Assembly (NCBI RefSeq): GCF_900101815.1
Contig: NZ_FNAO01000008.1
Coordinates: 88,027-152,026, forward strand
Reading direction: 5' to 3'
DNA from: Pricia antarctica
GTDB taxonomy: Bacteria; Bacteroidota; Bacteroidia; Flavobacteriales; Flavobacteriaceae
Length of the DNA stretch: 64,000 nucleotides
The position numbers and the translations under genes were made by a program. Numbering within the stretch: position 1 is the stretch's first letter; every line of letters starts with the position of its first letter. Under the pieces are notes generated by a model. It saw only the letters and a list, made by a program, of their open reading frames with translations, was not told the origin of the DNA and did no database searches. Positions 11,601 to 19,263 of this stretch are shown one piece after another.

Positions 11601-12061
11601 GAATCAATATCCAAATAGTCAGCTACCCCATCGGCATCGCTGTCCCTGGGGCTTAGACCTTCGCCATTTCCGGGGGCAGTTTCATAAGCGTCGTCGAGAC
11701 CGTTGCCATCGGTATCTTTGGCAGAGGGCTCCCTGTAATCGGTATAGATTTGCGCCTCTAGGTTATCTAAAATGCCGTCGTTGTCGGAATCCAGGTCAAG
11801 ATGGTCGGGTAGCCCGTCCTTATCGCTATCGATATCCTGGCCTTCGACCGTATCCAATATCCCATCGCCGTCATCATCGATATCCATGTCGTCCGTAACA
11901 CCGTCTCCATCGGTATCTGTTAAGAAGGATGGGTCCTGTATAAAGGTAGCATCCGAAAAGGTATCGAAAGAGGTGGTCAGTACGAACAGCGAACCCATCG
12001 TTAGTAGGGCAAGACCGTAAACTACTTTTTTCTTAAAACCTATTAAAGTAAAATTTTCCAT
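8633..12061 (-). CDS. T9SS type B adhesin with thrombospondin type 3 repeats and gliding-motility-associated C-terminal domain
   Basis: An 1142-residue, very acidic surface protein. A hydrophobic export segment is at about 13-30. TSP3-type calcium-binding repeats (DTDGDGVxD, DLDSDNDGI) lie at about 48-165. A non-repetitive beta-rich domain lies at about 165-395. More TSP3 repeats at about 395-1035 consist of 231-residue units in tandem. The last 100 residues are a gliding-motility-associated C-terminal domain (MVTPNGDGKNEFLWIENV, IYNRWGTAVYEG, LPAGVYFYIFEY), the type B T9SS sorting signal. Such proteins are exported across the outer membrane and need a PorP/SprF partner, encoded next. Calcium binding is inferred from the Asp-rich loops. 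The gene leads an apparent operon with porP/sprF and ompA. Long open frames on the opposite strand are products of the Asp-rich repeats. Confidence 0.92.
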   Translation of the reverse strand: MENFTLIGFKKKVVYGLALLTMGSLFVLTTSFDTFSDATFIQDPSFLTDTDGDGVTDDMDIDDDGDGILDTVEGQDIDSDKDGLPDHLDLDSDNDGILDNLEAQIYTDYREPSAKDTDGNGLDDAYETAPGNGEGLSPRDSDADGVADYLDIDSDNDGILDQNESTITSTDFDCQTAPNLNFSESSVLESGEASSEGAVYRIANVADGLDALVTVDEVVNAKIEVLDQNATDPAFFKPEIQFTVSDVVREPYVDLKISLVASGGTDPVILENLIANFIDVDGNTQYQEFNRFDTPSRYTLDDPKDIDVENTGGGLLVHGGTKEYDGISNVNPQVNVAVEFVSISTFVFRFGIQTQTSENFITIVRQSGIQFSCPDNFTNPQTINFRKDTDTDADGYPDRVDIDADNDGIPDNVEAQTTDGYVAPEGADDDNDGLDNVYEGAGDAGLTPVNTDDDITPDYLDGDSDNDLVPDNNEGNDFDFDGVPDQAPTGMDTDGDGLDDGYEGSDINDGFDVNDEIDDPANDLPDTDGAEDVNYRDIDDDGDGFDTPDEDVDANGDPTNDDTDTDGTPDYLDNETGTGADTDGDGVPDSTDLDDDNDGILDIVEDPNLDGDDNPLTDSLDSDNDGFPNHLDMDSDNDGLPDNVEAQTTDGYIAPSDDNEATYVSNNGLNSAYPEGITTVNTDGEDTPDYIDLDSDNDMVPDNNEGNDFNFDGVPDQTPTGTDTDADGLDDGYEHGSVDDGFNFNDGIDDPANDLPDTDGAEDVNYRDVDDDGDGIDTPDEDTDENGNPTNDDTDSDGTPDYLDNDTDPNVDTDGDRVPDSTDLDDDNDGILDTVEDPNLDGDDNPLTDPLDSDNDGIPNHLDIDADNDGIPDNVESQSTDGYITPNDDSDGTYEENNGLNSAYPDGLDSVNTDGTDNPDYIDRDSDNDLVPDNNEGNDFNFDGIPDQNPTGTDTDGDGLDDGYEGSDINDGFDVNDEIDDPANDLPDTDGTEDVNYRDIDDDGDDLDTPDEDTNENADPTDDDADGNDIPSYLDPNELKSNAIVVMQMVTPNGDGKNEFLWIENVELALNNSIKIYNRWGTAVYEGEDYNNQNNVFDGRSKVRTTVNAQEYLPAGVYFYIFEYHTVDEKSITDSGYIYISK
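8965..10797. repeat. In-frame tandem repeat with a 693-bp period inside the adhesin gene
   Basis: Matching landmarks recur at exactly 693 bp: the GYxAP site at 10797, 10104 and 9411, and the DPANDLPDT site at 10500, 9807 and 9114. 693 bp is 231 codons. There are two full units and a third cut at about 8965 by the C-terminal domain. DNA identity is high but not perfect, which suggests duplication followed by drift. Confidence 0.88.
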
Positions 12062-12460
12062 ATCTGTTTAGTTAGAAATCAACTAATCACCATGGCAAGT
12101 AGGTATTTTGTAGGAGGTAAAAAATGGGGATAATCTGTAATATCCATGCAATATATATTTAAAATTCCAATCGCCGAATTGTTTTAAAAGCATAACTTAT
12201 GAAAAATCCTCTAAAAACAGTTTTATTCGATAAAGCGTATGTCTTTGCCTGTTTTACAATGGATTAAATACGTTTTTAAAGGATATAAAGGATGTGGACC
12301 TTAATTTTAGAGCTGACGATTACTTTGGCAGCGTAGTATTTGAAAGCGAATAGTTTGGTGAATAATTACAATTCTTGTAAGATTATTAAGATATACATCA
12401 AGCGCTATATTACAGGATGGCAAAAGCATTATTTGCCGTATTTTTGCACAAATTTCGCCC
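12062..12460. other. Divergent intergenic region between adhesin gene and prfC
   Basis: About 400 AT-rich bases separating the minus-strand adhesin from plus-strand prfC. No credible gene was seen. It should carry promoters in both directions; only the prfC side shows a recognisable box (12439-12447). Confidence 0.55.
12439..12447 (+). promoter_or_regulatory. Candidate -7 box upstream of prfC
   Basis: TATTTTTGC fits the Bacteroidota TAnnTTTG -7 consensus 14 nt before the prfC ATG. No TTTG-type -33 element is seen at the usual distance and the implied leader is very short, so this is tentative. Confidence 0.35.
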
Positions 12461-14053
12461 ATGAAATCATTTAACGACCAAATCAAAAAACGACGTACTT
12501 TCGGTATAATTTCACATCCCGATGCCGGAAAGACTACCTTGACGGAGAAGCTTTTGCTTTTCGGGGGCGCCATACAGGAGGCCGGCGCCGTAAAGAGCAA
12601 TAAAATCAAAAAATCGGCTACTAGCGATTTTATGGAAATCGAACGCCAGCGCGGTATCTCGGTCGCTACTTCGGTCTTGGCCTTTTTATACAAGGATAAA
12701 AAAATCAATATTCTTGACACTCCCGGACACAAAGATTTTGCCGAAGATACTTTTCGTACCCTTACCGCTGTAGATAGTGTTATCGTGGTCATCGATGTAG
12801 CAAAAGGAGTCGAGGCCCAGACCGAAAAACTGGTAGAGGTCTGCCGGATGCGAAATATACCCATTATTGTATTTATCAACAAGTTAGATCGTGAAGGGAA
12901 GGACGCTTTTGACCTATTGGATGAACTGGAACAAAAATTGGGACTTTCGGTGACTCCACTAAGTTTCCCTATCGGGATGGGTTATGATTTTAAGGGCATC
13001 TATAACATCTACGAAAAGAACATCAATCTTTTTAGCGGCAATAGCAAGAAAAATATTGAGGAAACCATTGCTTTTGACGATATCAACAATCCTGAATTGG
13101 ACACGATTTTGGGAAACAAGGCCGCACAAAATCTGAGAACAGATCTAGATCTCGCTATGGGGGTCTACCCCGATTTTGATAAGGAAGCGTATTTGGCCGG
13201 AAAGCAACATCCGGTATTTTTCGGTTCGGCATTGAATAATTTCGGGGTACGCGAGCTGCTGGACTGTTTTATAGAAATAGCTCCGTCGCCACGTGCCAAA
13301 AAAGCCGAGGAACGCATGGTGGAAGCCACTGAAAAGAATATGACGGGATTCGTATTTAAAATACACGCCAACATGGACCCCAAGCACCGCGACCGCTTGG
13401 CATTTGTGAAGGTGGTCTCCGGTACCTTCGAGCGGAACAAACCCTACCTGCACGTAAGGCAAGACAAAAAATTGAAGTTTTCGAGTCCGAATGCCTTTTT
13501 TGCCGAGAAAAAGGAAATTGTGGATATTTCCTATCCCGGCGATATCGTCGGGCTACATGATACGGGAAATTTTAAAATCGGCGACACGCTCACCGAAGGC
13601 GAGGAACTACACTATAAAGGAATACCCAGTTTTTCGCCTGAGCATTTTAGGTACATCAACAATGCCGACCCCATGAAGTCGAAACAGCTCTATAAAGGTA
13701 TAGACCAATTGATGGACGAGGGGGTGGCGCAACTGTTCACCTTAGAAATGAACGGTAGAAAAGTAATCGGCACCGTGGGAGCACTACAGTTCGAGGTGAT
13801 ACAATATCGCTTGGAACATGAATACGGCGCCAAATGTACCTACGACAATTTTCCTGTCTATAAAGCGTGTTGGGTAGACCCAGAAGACCCTAAGAACGAT
13901 GAATTTGCCGAATTCCAACGCATAAAACAAAAATTTCTAGCGTTAGATAAACAAGGGCAGTCGGTGTTTTTGGCCGATTCACAATTTTCTTTACAGATGA
14001 CGCAACAGAAATATCCCAGTGTGAAATTACATTTTGTTTCGGAGTTTGAATAA
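12461..14053 (+). CDS. prfC: Peptide chain release factor 3
   Basis: RF3 is the GTPase that removes RF1/RF2 from the ribosome after peptide release. The 530-residue product has the full family length. The G1 loop SHPDAGKTTLTEKLL is near residue 20, followed by the RGISVATSV switch I region, the DTPGHKDFAEDT G3 motif and NKLDREG (G4). The C-terminal half has domain II and III features and ends in QFSLQMTQQKYPSVKLHFVSEFE, typical of RF3. It is a single gene on the plus strand, divergent from the adhesin operon and convergent with the aldo/keto reductase, whose stop is only about 10 nt away. There is no Shine-Dalgarno sequence, as usual in this phylum. Confidence 0.97.
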   Translation: MKSFNDQIKKRRTFGIISHPDAGKTTLTEKLLLFGGAIQEAGAVKSNKIKKSATSDFMEIERQRGISVATSVLAFLYKDKKINILDTPGHKDFAEDTFRTLTAVDSVIVVIDVAKGVEAQTEKLVEVCRMRNIPIIVFINKLDREGKDAFDLLDELEQKLGLSVTPLSFPIGMGYDFKGIYNIYEKNINLFSGNSKKNIEETIAFDDINNPELDTILGNKAAQNLRTDLDLAMGVYPDFDKEAYLAGKQHPVFFGSALNNFGVRELLDCFIEIAPSPRAKKAEERMVEATEKNMTGFVFKIHANMDPKHRDRLAFVKVVSGTFERNKPYLHVRQDKKLKFSSPNAFFAEKKEIVDISYPGDIVGLHDTGNFKIGDTLTEGEELHYKGIPSFSPEHFRYINNADPMKSKQLYKGIDQLMDEGVAQLFTLEMNGRKVIGTVGALQFEVIQYRLEHEYGAKCTYDNFPVYKACWVDPEDPKNDEFAEFQRIKQKFLALDKQGQSVFLADSQFSLQMTQQKYPSVKLHFVSEFE

Positions 14054-14064
14054 GAGCCTGGAGA

Positions 14065-15051
14065 CTACGAAATTTTCTTCAATTCGTCATTAATCAAATC
14101 AATATCCCCTGAATTCAATTCAATATCAGCGGCGGCGGCATTCTGAACGGACTGCTGCGAGTTTCGTGCTCCGGCCAAGGCAATCGTGATGCCCGGGCGT
14201 TCGATGGTCCATCTTAACACCAACTGTGCCAGGGTCGCATTTTTTTCTTCGGCCAAGGGTCTGATTTTTTCCAAAAACGCATTGGTCTTGGTGATGCTAT
14301 CCGCTGTAAAATACGGATTGTCTGCCCTATGGTCACCTTTTTCGAATTTTTGTCCCGGTTTCATCTTTCCGGTAAGTAATCCTCTTTCCATCGGACTGTA
14401 GGCTAATATAGATTTCCCATTTTTGCGGCAGAAAGGTACTACTTCCCTCTCTATGTCGCGGTTGACCATACTAAAAGGCACTTGATTGGAAACTACGTTC
14501 ACGTACTTTTCAGCCTCCTTCATCTGTTCGACCGTATAGTTGCATACACCTGCATGGCGAATTTTTCCTTCCTTGATAAGTTCCGCGACTGCTTCGAAAG
14601 TCTCTTGAATAGGTGTGGTGACGTCGGGCCAGTGAATTTGGTAAAGGTCGATATAATCGGTACCCAGCCGTTTAAGGCTGTTCTCGACTTCTTGTTTTAC
14701 GCTTTCTTTGCCCGCGTATTTGTAAATGTCTACATCCTTACCGTCGTTATCCTTACTTTGAAAGTAAAATTCACCCTTTTTCAAATCCCACCGCATTCCG
14801 AATTTGGTCAATAGCTGTACTTTGTCCCTTGGGATATCTTTGATGGCTTCCCTTACGATTTCTTCGCTGGCGCCCATGCCGTAAATAGGTGCCGTATCAA
14901 TGGATGTAACCCCCTTTTCATAGGCATCCTGTATGGCTTTGATGGCTTGGTTGCTATCGCTGCCACCCCACATCCACCCGCCGGCGGCCCAAGCACCGAA
15001 TGTGATTGCTGAAATTTTTAAATCTGTATTACCTAGTGTTCTATATTCCAT
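14065..15051 (-). CDS. Aldo/keto reductase
   Basis: A 328-residue NADPH-dependent oxidoreductase of the aldo/keto reductase superfamily, cytosolic. It shows the TIM-barrel start LGNTDLKISAITFGAWAAGG, the catalytic Asp and Tyr in SIDTAPIYGMGASE, the Lys in LLTKFG, the His in YQIHWPD, and the cofactor region near the C-terminus (RPGITIALAGARNSQQ). The length matches general-stress-type and YajO-type members. The natural substrate cannot be read from sequence. It stands alone between prfC (convergent) and the ATP-grasp gene 138 nt upstream. Confidence 0.9.
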   Translation of the reverse strand: MEYRTLGNTDLKISAITFGAWAAGGWMWGGSDSNQAIKAIQDAYEKGVTSIDTAPIYGMGASEEIVREAIKDIPRDKVQLLTKFGMRWDLKKGEFYFQSKDNDGKDVDIYKYAGKESVKQEVENSLKRLGTDYIDLYQIHWPDVTTPIQETFEAVAELIKEGKIRHAGVCNYTVEQMKEAEKYVNVVSNQVPFSMVNRDIEREVVPFCRKNGKSILAYSPMERGLLTGKMKPGQKFEKGDHRADNPYFTADSITKTNAFLEKIRPLAEEKNATLAQLVLRWTIERPGITIALAGARNSQQSVQNAAAADIELNSGDIDLINDELKKIS

Positions 15052-15189
15052 TTTTATTGGATTTTTATAAATTCATAATTTATGAAGAATTTAGGGAATT
15101 CATTCGATAGCGGACTATGTAATCGCTAAAATTTTTGACCAGTTTCAAAAATGTATAATGGTCTGTGTAACTACAATCGGATTCCGTCA

Positions 15190-16224
15190 CTATATCCGGG
15201 CCATTAATTTTTTCATTTGCGGATTTTTCAGTAATCCACCATAGGCCACGTCGGAAGAGAAAAGGCCGGCATCTTCATTGCCTTCGATGATTGTGGGTCC
15301 CGTTGGCGTTATGGCCACGTCCCAACCGATAAAACCATTGGGTATATACTTTGTGGCCTTTTCGACCAGTGCGCAGGCTTCGTCAAAGTAGGGTATCCGA
15401 AAATTCTCAAATTTAAAACCGGTATCGGGATGTTCTGTAAGCTCTTTACCCCCGAATTTCATATCACGATAGCCTTTTTGCTTTAAAGTACCATGCTCTT
15501 GATCGATTCCCACGAAAAATCCACCTGAAGACACGTTGTCGATAAAGCTACCCCCTGCCCCCAAACGTAAATAGGATGAAATAATAACGACTTCGCCTTT
15601 ATCCATAGTCGTCACTATTCTAAGCGTATTTATTGATTTTGCGTAGATATCATTGATTTGCTGATGCTGCCTTAAACCCTCGGTATGAATATAATCGCCG
15701 CTCAGCAAGTTTTCGTATTGCCTTTCCAGTTGTTGTGAAAATTTTTCACGATCCAGCTTCATGCAGCCTTGACCTTGGTTAAGTGCCAAAGGCCTGATGA
15801 AAACAGCCTCTTCGCCAGTGGAATCAAAAACTTCCGTATAAAAGTGGGTTAAATCGCTACTATCCGCAATTTCCCTGATGCTTTTGCCGAAAAAGAAACT
15901 ACGTCCAAAATTGTAGGCGATAAGTTTTGGGGTCCGTATCCCGTTTCTTTCGCAAAAAAGAGAAAAATTCAATTTGTTGCGCAAAATTGAGGTAAACTCT
16001 CGTTTGTGCAGGTTTTTACTGGCATGAATCCTTGCAGCCTCCTTAGTACCCACATAATCCTTGTAATTTTTAATATCCTTTTTATAGAGATGTTTAAAAT
16101 AGTACACCGGCAACTCCCTTTTAGTCATCCAAAGTATCATTACCTCTTTGACCATTTTAAAATAGCCTTTTTTATTCGGGTTTTTAAGGAAGACCTTGAT
16201 TCTTCCGGGATTTTTTATCTGCAT
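15190..16224 (-). CDS. Sugar-transfer-associated ATP-grasp protein
   Basis: A 344-residue cytosolic protein of the sugar-transfer-associated ATP-grasp family (ATPgrasp_ST), usually found in capsule or exopolysaccharide clusters. Visible features: a basic N-terminal part (YFKHLYKKDIKNYKDYVGT), the central ATP-grasp region VFIRPLALNQGQGCMKLD, the SINTLRIVTTMDKG strand, and the metal/ATP-binding end FIGWDVAITPTGPTIIEGNEDAG. ATP-grasp enzymes ligate a carboxylate to an amine or thiol; the substrate here is unknown. The gene is divergent from a CapK-like adenylate-forming enzyme, and an acetyltransferase of PglD type is close by, so a role in modifying a surface glycan is inferred. Confidence 0.85.
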   Translation of the reverse strand: MQIKNPGRIKVFLKNPNKKGYFKMVKEVMILWMTKRELPVYYFKHLYKKDIKNYKDYVGTKEAARIHASKNLHKREFTSILRNKLNFSLFCERNGIRTPKLIAYNFGRSFFFGKSIREIADSSDLTHFYTEVFDSTGEEAVFIRPLALNQGQGCMKLDREKFSQQLERQYENLLSGDYIHTEGLRQHQQINDIYAKSINTLRIVTTMDKGEVVIISSYLRLGAGGSFIDNVSSGGFFVGIDQEHGTLKQKGYRDMKFGGKELTEHPDTGFKFENFRIPYFDEACALVEKATKYIPNGFIGWDVAITPTGPTIIEGNEDAGLFSSDVAYGGLLKNPQMKKLMARI

Positions 16225-16385
16225 AATAGGATGGGATTAGGAATATTCTACCAGGCAATTCATACGTTAAGAATTTTTAAAAAGGTGAGCTTAAATATAC
16301 GGAATCGGCCTGAATACTCGCGGAAAGACCGTTAAATCTCGGTTAATATATAGTTTCATCCCTATCAAAAATCTAAAAAGTAAGC

Positions 16386-16393
16386 TATCTTTG
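16386..16393 (+). promoter_or_regulatory. Candidate -7 box of the CapK-like gene
   Basis: TATCTTTG is a perfect match to the Bacteroidota TAnnTTTG box, 22 nt before the ATG at 16416 in the divergent region. No clear -33 TTTG is present. Confidence 0.45.
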
Positions 16394-16415
16394 ACGCGCC
16401 TCAAAATTACACTAT

Positions 16416-17726
16416 ATGCTTCGTTCGTTTCGTAATTCCTTATTTTGGATATCCGACTGGTTTCAAGGTGCCGAAATCCGTAAACATCATGATGCGGTAA
16501 CAAAGATCAATGAAGATCAGGATTCCGATTTTGCTATTCAAAAAAGAAAACAATACCTGAACGACCTGCTTGCGCATTGTCGTAAAACGGTGCCTTATTA
16601 CAGAAACCTTACGATCTCGGATTCCTTATTGGAGAACTACCCGGTTACCAATAAAAATTTGATCAAGATGTCTTCTGTTTCTTTCCGATCGGAGGAATAC
16701 ACACAAAAAAAAACCTTTAATGCCAGCACCAGCGGGTCTACAGGCACACCTTTTACCGTATTACACAATCTTGATAAAAAGAAAAGACATATTGCGGACG
16801 TACGTTTTTTTTGGGAATCTGTCGGACATGCCTATGGTACTCGATTTTTCTATCTTCGAATATGGACCGCCCAGAATAAAAAAAGTAAATTCCTTCAAAA
16901 GAAACAGAATATCGTGCCCATAGAGGTATTCAAAATGGATGATAGCGCTATTCAGGCTTTTCTTGAGGAAGTTAGGGCCACCGACTCCCCAAAGAGTATT
17001 TTAGGATATGCTTCCGCATTAGACCGTATCGTTACATACATACAACAAAACCATTCGGACATGTCACATGCAAACGTGGTATCCATTATTGCCATGTCAG
17101 AATCCCTTGATCTTCCAACCAAGAAAGTACTGGCCGCATGTTTTAATTGCCCAGTTGTATCGCGGTATGCCAATACCGAATGTGGTATGCTGGCGCAGCA
17201 GACCGCCGACTTGGAAAATGACTATTTGCTCAATTTGGCTAGTTACCATATCGAGGTCCTCGATCTGGAGAAAGATGTTCCTGCCGAGGAGGGCAAACCG
17301 GGCAGAATCGTTGTCACGGACCTTTTTAACAAGGCCATGCCAATGGTTCGCTACGATACCGGGGATGTCGGTACTATGGGGAAAATCGAAAAAAATGGAC
17401 GTACCCAATATGTCTTCAAAAAAGTCGAAGGCAGAAAGATGGATGCTATTTACGATACGCAAGGTGAGCCAATATCTTCGTTTACCATTACCAATAACAT
17501 GTGGAAGTATATCGAACTGACGCAGTATCAATTTATACAACTTTCAGAAACAGAATACAAGTTCAAATTGAATGCTCCAGAAAAATTTTTGAGGGAAGAA
17601 GAGCTGATGAGCGAATTCAGGTCCTATTTCGGGGAGAATGCTAAAATTACAGTGGAATACGTAGACGAAATTCCATTATTATGTTCTGGGAAACGGAAAA
17701 AGGTGCTGAACCGGAGTGCATCATAA
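16416..17726 (+). CDS. CapK / phenylacetate-CoA ligase-like adenylate-forming protein
   Basis: A 436-residue protein of the PaaK/CapK branch of adenylate-forming enzymes, which activate a carboxylate with ATP. The AMP-binding P-loop is ASTSGSTGTPFTV at about residue 102. Later motifs are YANTECGMLAQQ and the VRYDTGDVG segment. CapK-type members occur in capsular polysaccharide clusters; their substrates are mostly unknown. Divergent from the ATP-grasp gene, it converges with the PglD-type acetyltransferase. The three genes together look like a small glycan-tailoring group in which one activates and another ligates an acyl group, but that is inference. Confidence 0.85.
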   Translation: MLRSFRNSLFWISDWFQGAEIRKHHDAVTKINEDQDSDFAIQKRKQYLNDLLAHCRKTVPYYRNLTISDSLLENYPVTNKNLIKMSSVSFRSEEYTQKKTFNASTSGSTGTPFTVLHNLDKKKRHIADVRFFWESVGHAYGTRFFYLRIWTAQNKKSKFLQKKQNIVPIEVFKMDDSAIQAFLEEVRATDSPKSILGYASALDRIVTYIQQNHSDMSHANVVSIIAMSESLDLPTKKVLAACFNCPVVSRYANTECGMLAQQTADLENDYLLNLASYHIEVLDLEKDVPAEEGKPGRIVVTDLFNKAMPMVRYDTGDVGTMGKIEKNGRTQYVFKKVEGRKMDAIYDTQGEPISSFTITNNMWKYIELTQYQFIQLSETEYKFKLNAPEKFLREEELMSEFRSYFGENAKITVEYVDEIPLLCSGKRKKVLNRSAS

Positions 17727-17806
17727 TGTACTTTATTTAGTCCATAACTTCGAAGGATTGCCGCCAATTCGTTTAATGTCAACTCAGGCTTGGCTCAACA
17801 CGCTGC

Positions 17807-18508
17807 CTAAATAGCAAAAAGATTTTGTTCATCCGTAACATCGCCGCTCAAATAAGGGTCTCCGATGCTTCTTCTCCTCACAAAACGGGCAGGAGATCCG
17901 TAGACTACCGAATGGCTGCCCACATTCTTAACCACCAATGCACCGGCACCTATAATACTGTGCTCTCCAATAGTTATTTTTTCTATGATATTCGCGCCCA
18001 AGGAAATCGCCGAAAACCGGCCCAATTTCAAATCTCCACCAGTGCATACCCCAGATGCAATACTTGAAAAGTCATCCATTACACCATCATGGCCGAGCGA
18101 TGAATTGGTATTTAGAATACAGAAAGCGCCGACGGTGGAATTAGCATTTATAATGGCACCGGGCAAAATGGCACTTCCTTTCCCAATTTTCACTCCCTTG
18201 CCCACTGTCGCGCTGGGGTGAATAGTGCTTACAAAATCAAGATTCGGTACTATAGCACTGATTTTCTTGGCCACATTCTTTCGCGTCCAATTATTACCTA
18301 TGGCCAGAATAGCACCCTGAATATTGAATTTGTCTATGAGTTGAGGCATAGCCTCTTCGTTGCCTAAAATTTCGTATCCGTTCATTTTGGAACCCTTTTC
18401 CTTAAAGGAGTCGACGAAGCCCAAAACATTATAACGGCCTTCCTTCTCTATACAATCCAATAACATGCCCCCATGTCCCGAAGCCCCAATGATTACGATA
18501 TTTTTCAT
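17807..18508 (-). CDS. PglD/NeuD-type sugar O- or N-acyltransferase
   Basis: A 233-residue acyltransferase. The N-terminal Rossmann-like domain starts IVIIGASGHGGMLLDCIE and likely binds a UDP-amino-sugar. The C-terminal left-handed beta helix has hexapeptide repeats from about residue 90 (HPSATVGKGVKIGKGSAILPGAI). The likely catalytic His lies in NSSLGHDGVMDDFSSIASG, and the end has the VVYGSPARFVRRR motif. PglD and NeuD family enzymes use acetyl-CoA to acetylate sugars for protein glycosylation or sialic acid. The acceptor here is unknown. It is convergent with the CapK-like gene; with the ATP-grasp gene it suggests surface-glycan modification. Confidence 0.9.
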   Translation of the reverse strand: MKNIVIIGASGHGGMLLDCIEKEGRYNVLGFVDSFKEKGSKMNGYEILGNEEAMPQLIDKFNIQGAILAIGNNWTRKNVAKKISAIVPNLDFVSTIHPSATVGKGVKIGKGSAILPGAIINANSTVGAFCILNTNSSLGHDGVMDDFSSIASGVCTGGDLKLGRFSAISLGANIIEKITIGEHSIIGAGALVVKNVGSHSVVYGSPARFVRRRSIGDPYLSGDVTDEQNLFAI

Positions 18509-18838
18509 TTACAATTTTCTATCACCCATTTTCACAAGGTATACGAATTTTCACGAGGTGTACGAAAAACAAGCTATTGATCGTCGATTTACCTAATTAA
18601 AGCTGAAAACCTACCATTGCCAAACGGCCAACGTACTCTATTTACATTGGCTTTAATACAATATACGATAAAATACAGAATTTCAGATGTCTTACCTTTC
18701 CTATGAAATAATAAAGCTTTGTTAAAAGATGTGAATATTGGTTATACGGATTTACCAAAAATTCACATTGATCACAAATCAGTTCTTTGTGTTCGGCTTG
18801 TAACCTAAAAAAAAACCTTACGAAATCGTAAGGTTTTT
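18509..18838. other. Intergenic region between acetyltransferase and DUF3467 genes
   Basis: About 330 AT-rich bases without a gene. The left part is the upstream region of the acetyltransferase and contains a 19-bp direct repeat (18529-18566). The right end carries the terminator of the rpoBC operon. Confidence 0.6.
18529..18566. repeat. Short tandem repeat, two 19-bp units
   Basis: Two adjacent copies of TTTTCACnAGGTnTACGAA, differing at two positions, lie about 20 nt upstream of the acetyltransferase start. They could be a regulator site or slippage; nothing else supports either. Confidence 0.5.
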
Positions 18839-18840
18839 TT
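18807..18840 (-). terminator. Terminator at the end of the rpoB-rpoC-DUF3467 unit
   Basis: CCTTACG/CGTAAGG stem with an AAAT loop, bracketed by nine A and eight T. It overlaps the TAA of the DUF3467 gene. The symmetric A/T runs could let it work in both directions. Confidence 0.9.
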
Positions 18841-19150
18841 AAGCCTCTCCAGTAGGTCCGAAATTTATAGGAATCGGAGGTTGCTCATAGTCCTTTATAG
18901 TGCCGTGTGCTTTTTCAAAGCGATGTATATTATCGTTCAACGCTTTTAGAAACTTTTTGGCATGTTGCGGGGTGAGAACTATCCGGCTCTTTACCTTCGC
19001 CTTTGGCGCCCCGGGCATCATACTTATAAAATCGACCACAAACTCGGATACGGAATGGTTAATAATCGCCAGATTGGAATAGATTCCCTCTGCCGTTTTT
19101 TCATCCAGCTCGATGTTGATCTGTTTTTGCTTGTCTTCTTTTTCGGCCAT
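18839..19150 (-). CDS. DUF3467 protein
   Basis: A 103-residue small cytosolic protein of the DUF3467 family. Visible features are an acidic/basic start (MAEKEDKQKQINIELDEKTAEGIYSN), the core SVSEFVVDFISMMPG and KVKSRIVLTPQHAKKFL, and a proline-rich end (PPIPINFGPTGEA). The function is unknown to me. In Bacteroidota it is regularly found just after rpoC, as here, 113 nt downstream with a large inverted repeat between them. Co-transcription with rpoC and shared termination are likely. The location suggests, but does not show, a role near RNA polymerase. Confidence 0.9.
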   Translation of the reverse strand: MAEKEDKQKQINIELDEKTAEGIYSNLAIINHSVSEFVVDFISMMPGAPKAKVKSRIVLTPQHAKKFLKALNDNIHRFEKAHGTIKDYEQPPIPINFGPTGEA

Positions 19151-19169
19151 ACTGCTAATTAAATGAATG

Positions 19170-19263
19170 ATTGCGAGCGAAGTGACGCCATCTGTTTCAG
19201 CTTTCTAGGATGCTGAAACAGATGGCGTCGCTGCACTTGCCTTCGGCAGGCTGCGCTCGCAAT
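19170..19263. repeat. Large inverted repeat between rpoC and the DUF3467 gene
   Basis: A perfect 18-bp inner stem (19184-19201 with 19212-19229, 10-nt loop) lies inside a 10-bp outer stem (19170-19179 with 19254-19263). A small GCCT/AGGC hairpin sits in the right arm. There is no T-run, so this is not a simple terminator. The sequence ends at the rpoC stop codon. Confidence 0.85.

Noticed and set aside
12307-12882. Minus-strand frame of 191 codons overlapping prfC
   Set aside because: It overlaps the conserved GTPase motifs of prfC and has no recognisable family features.
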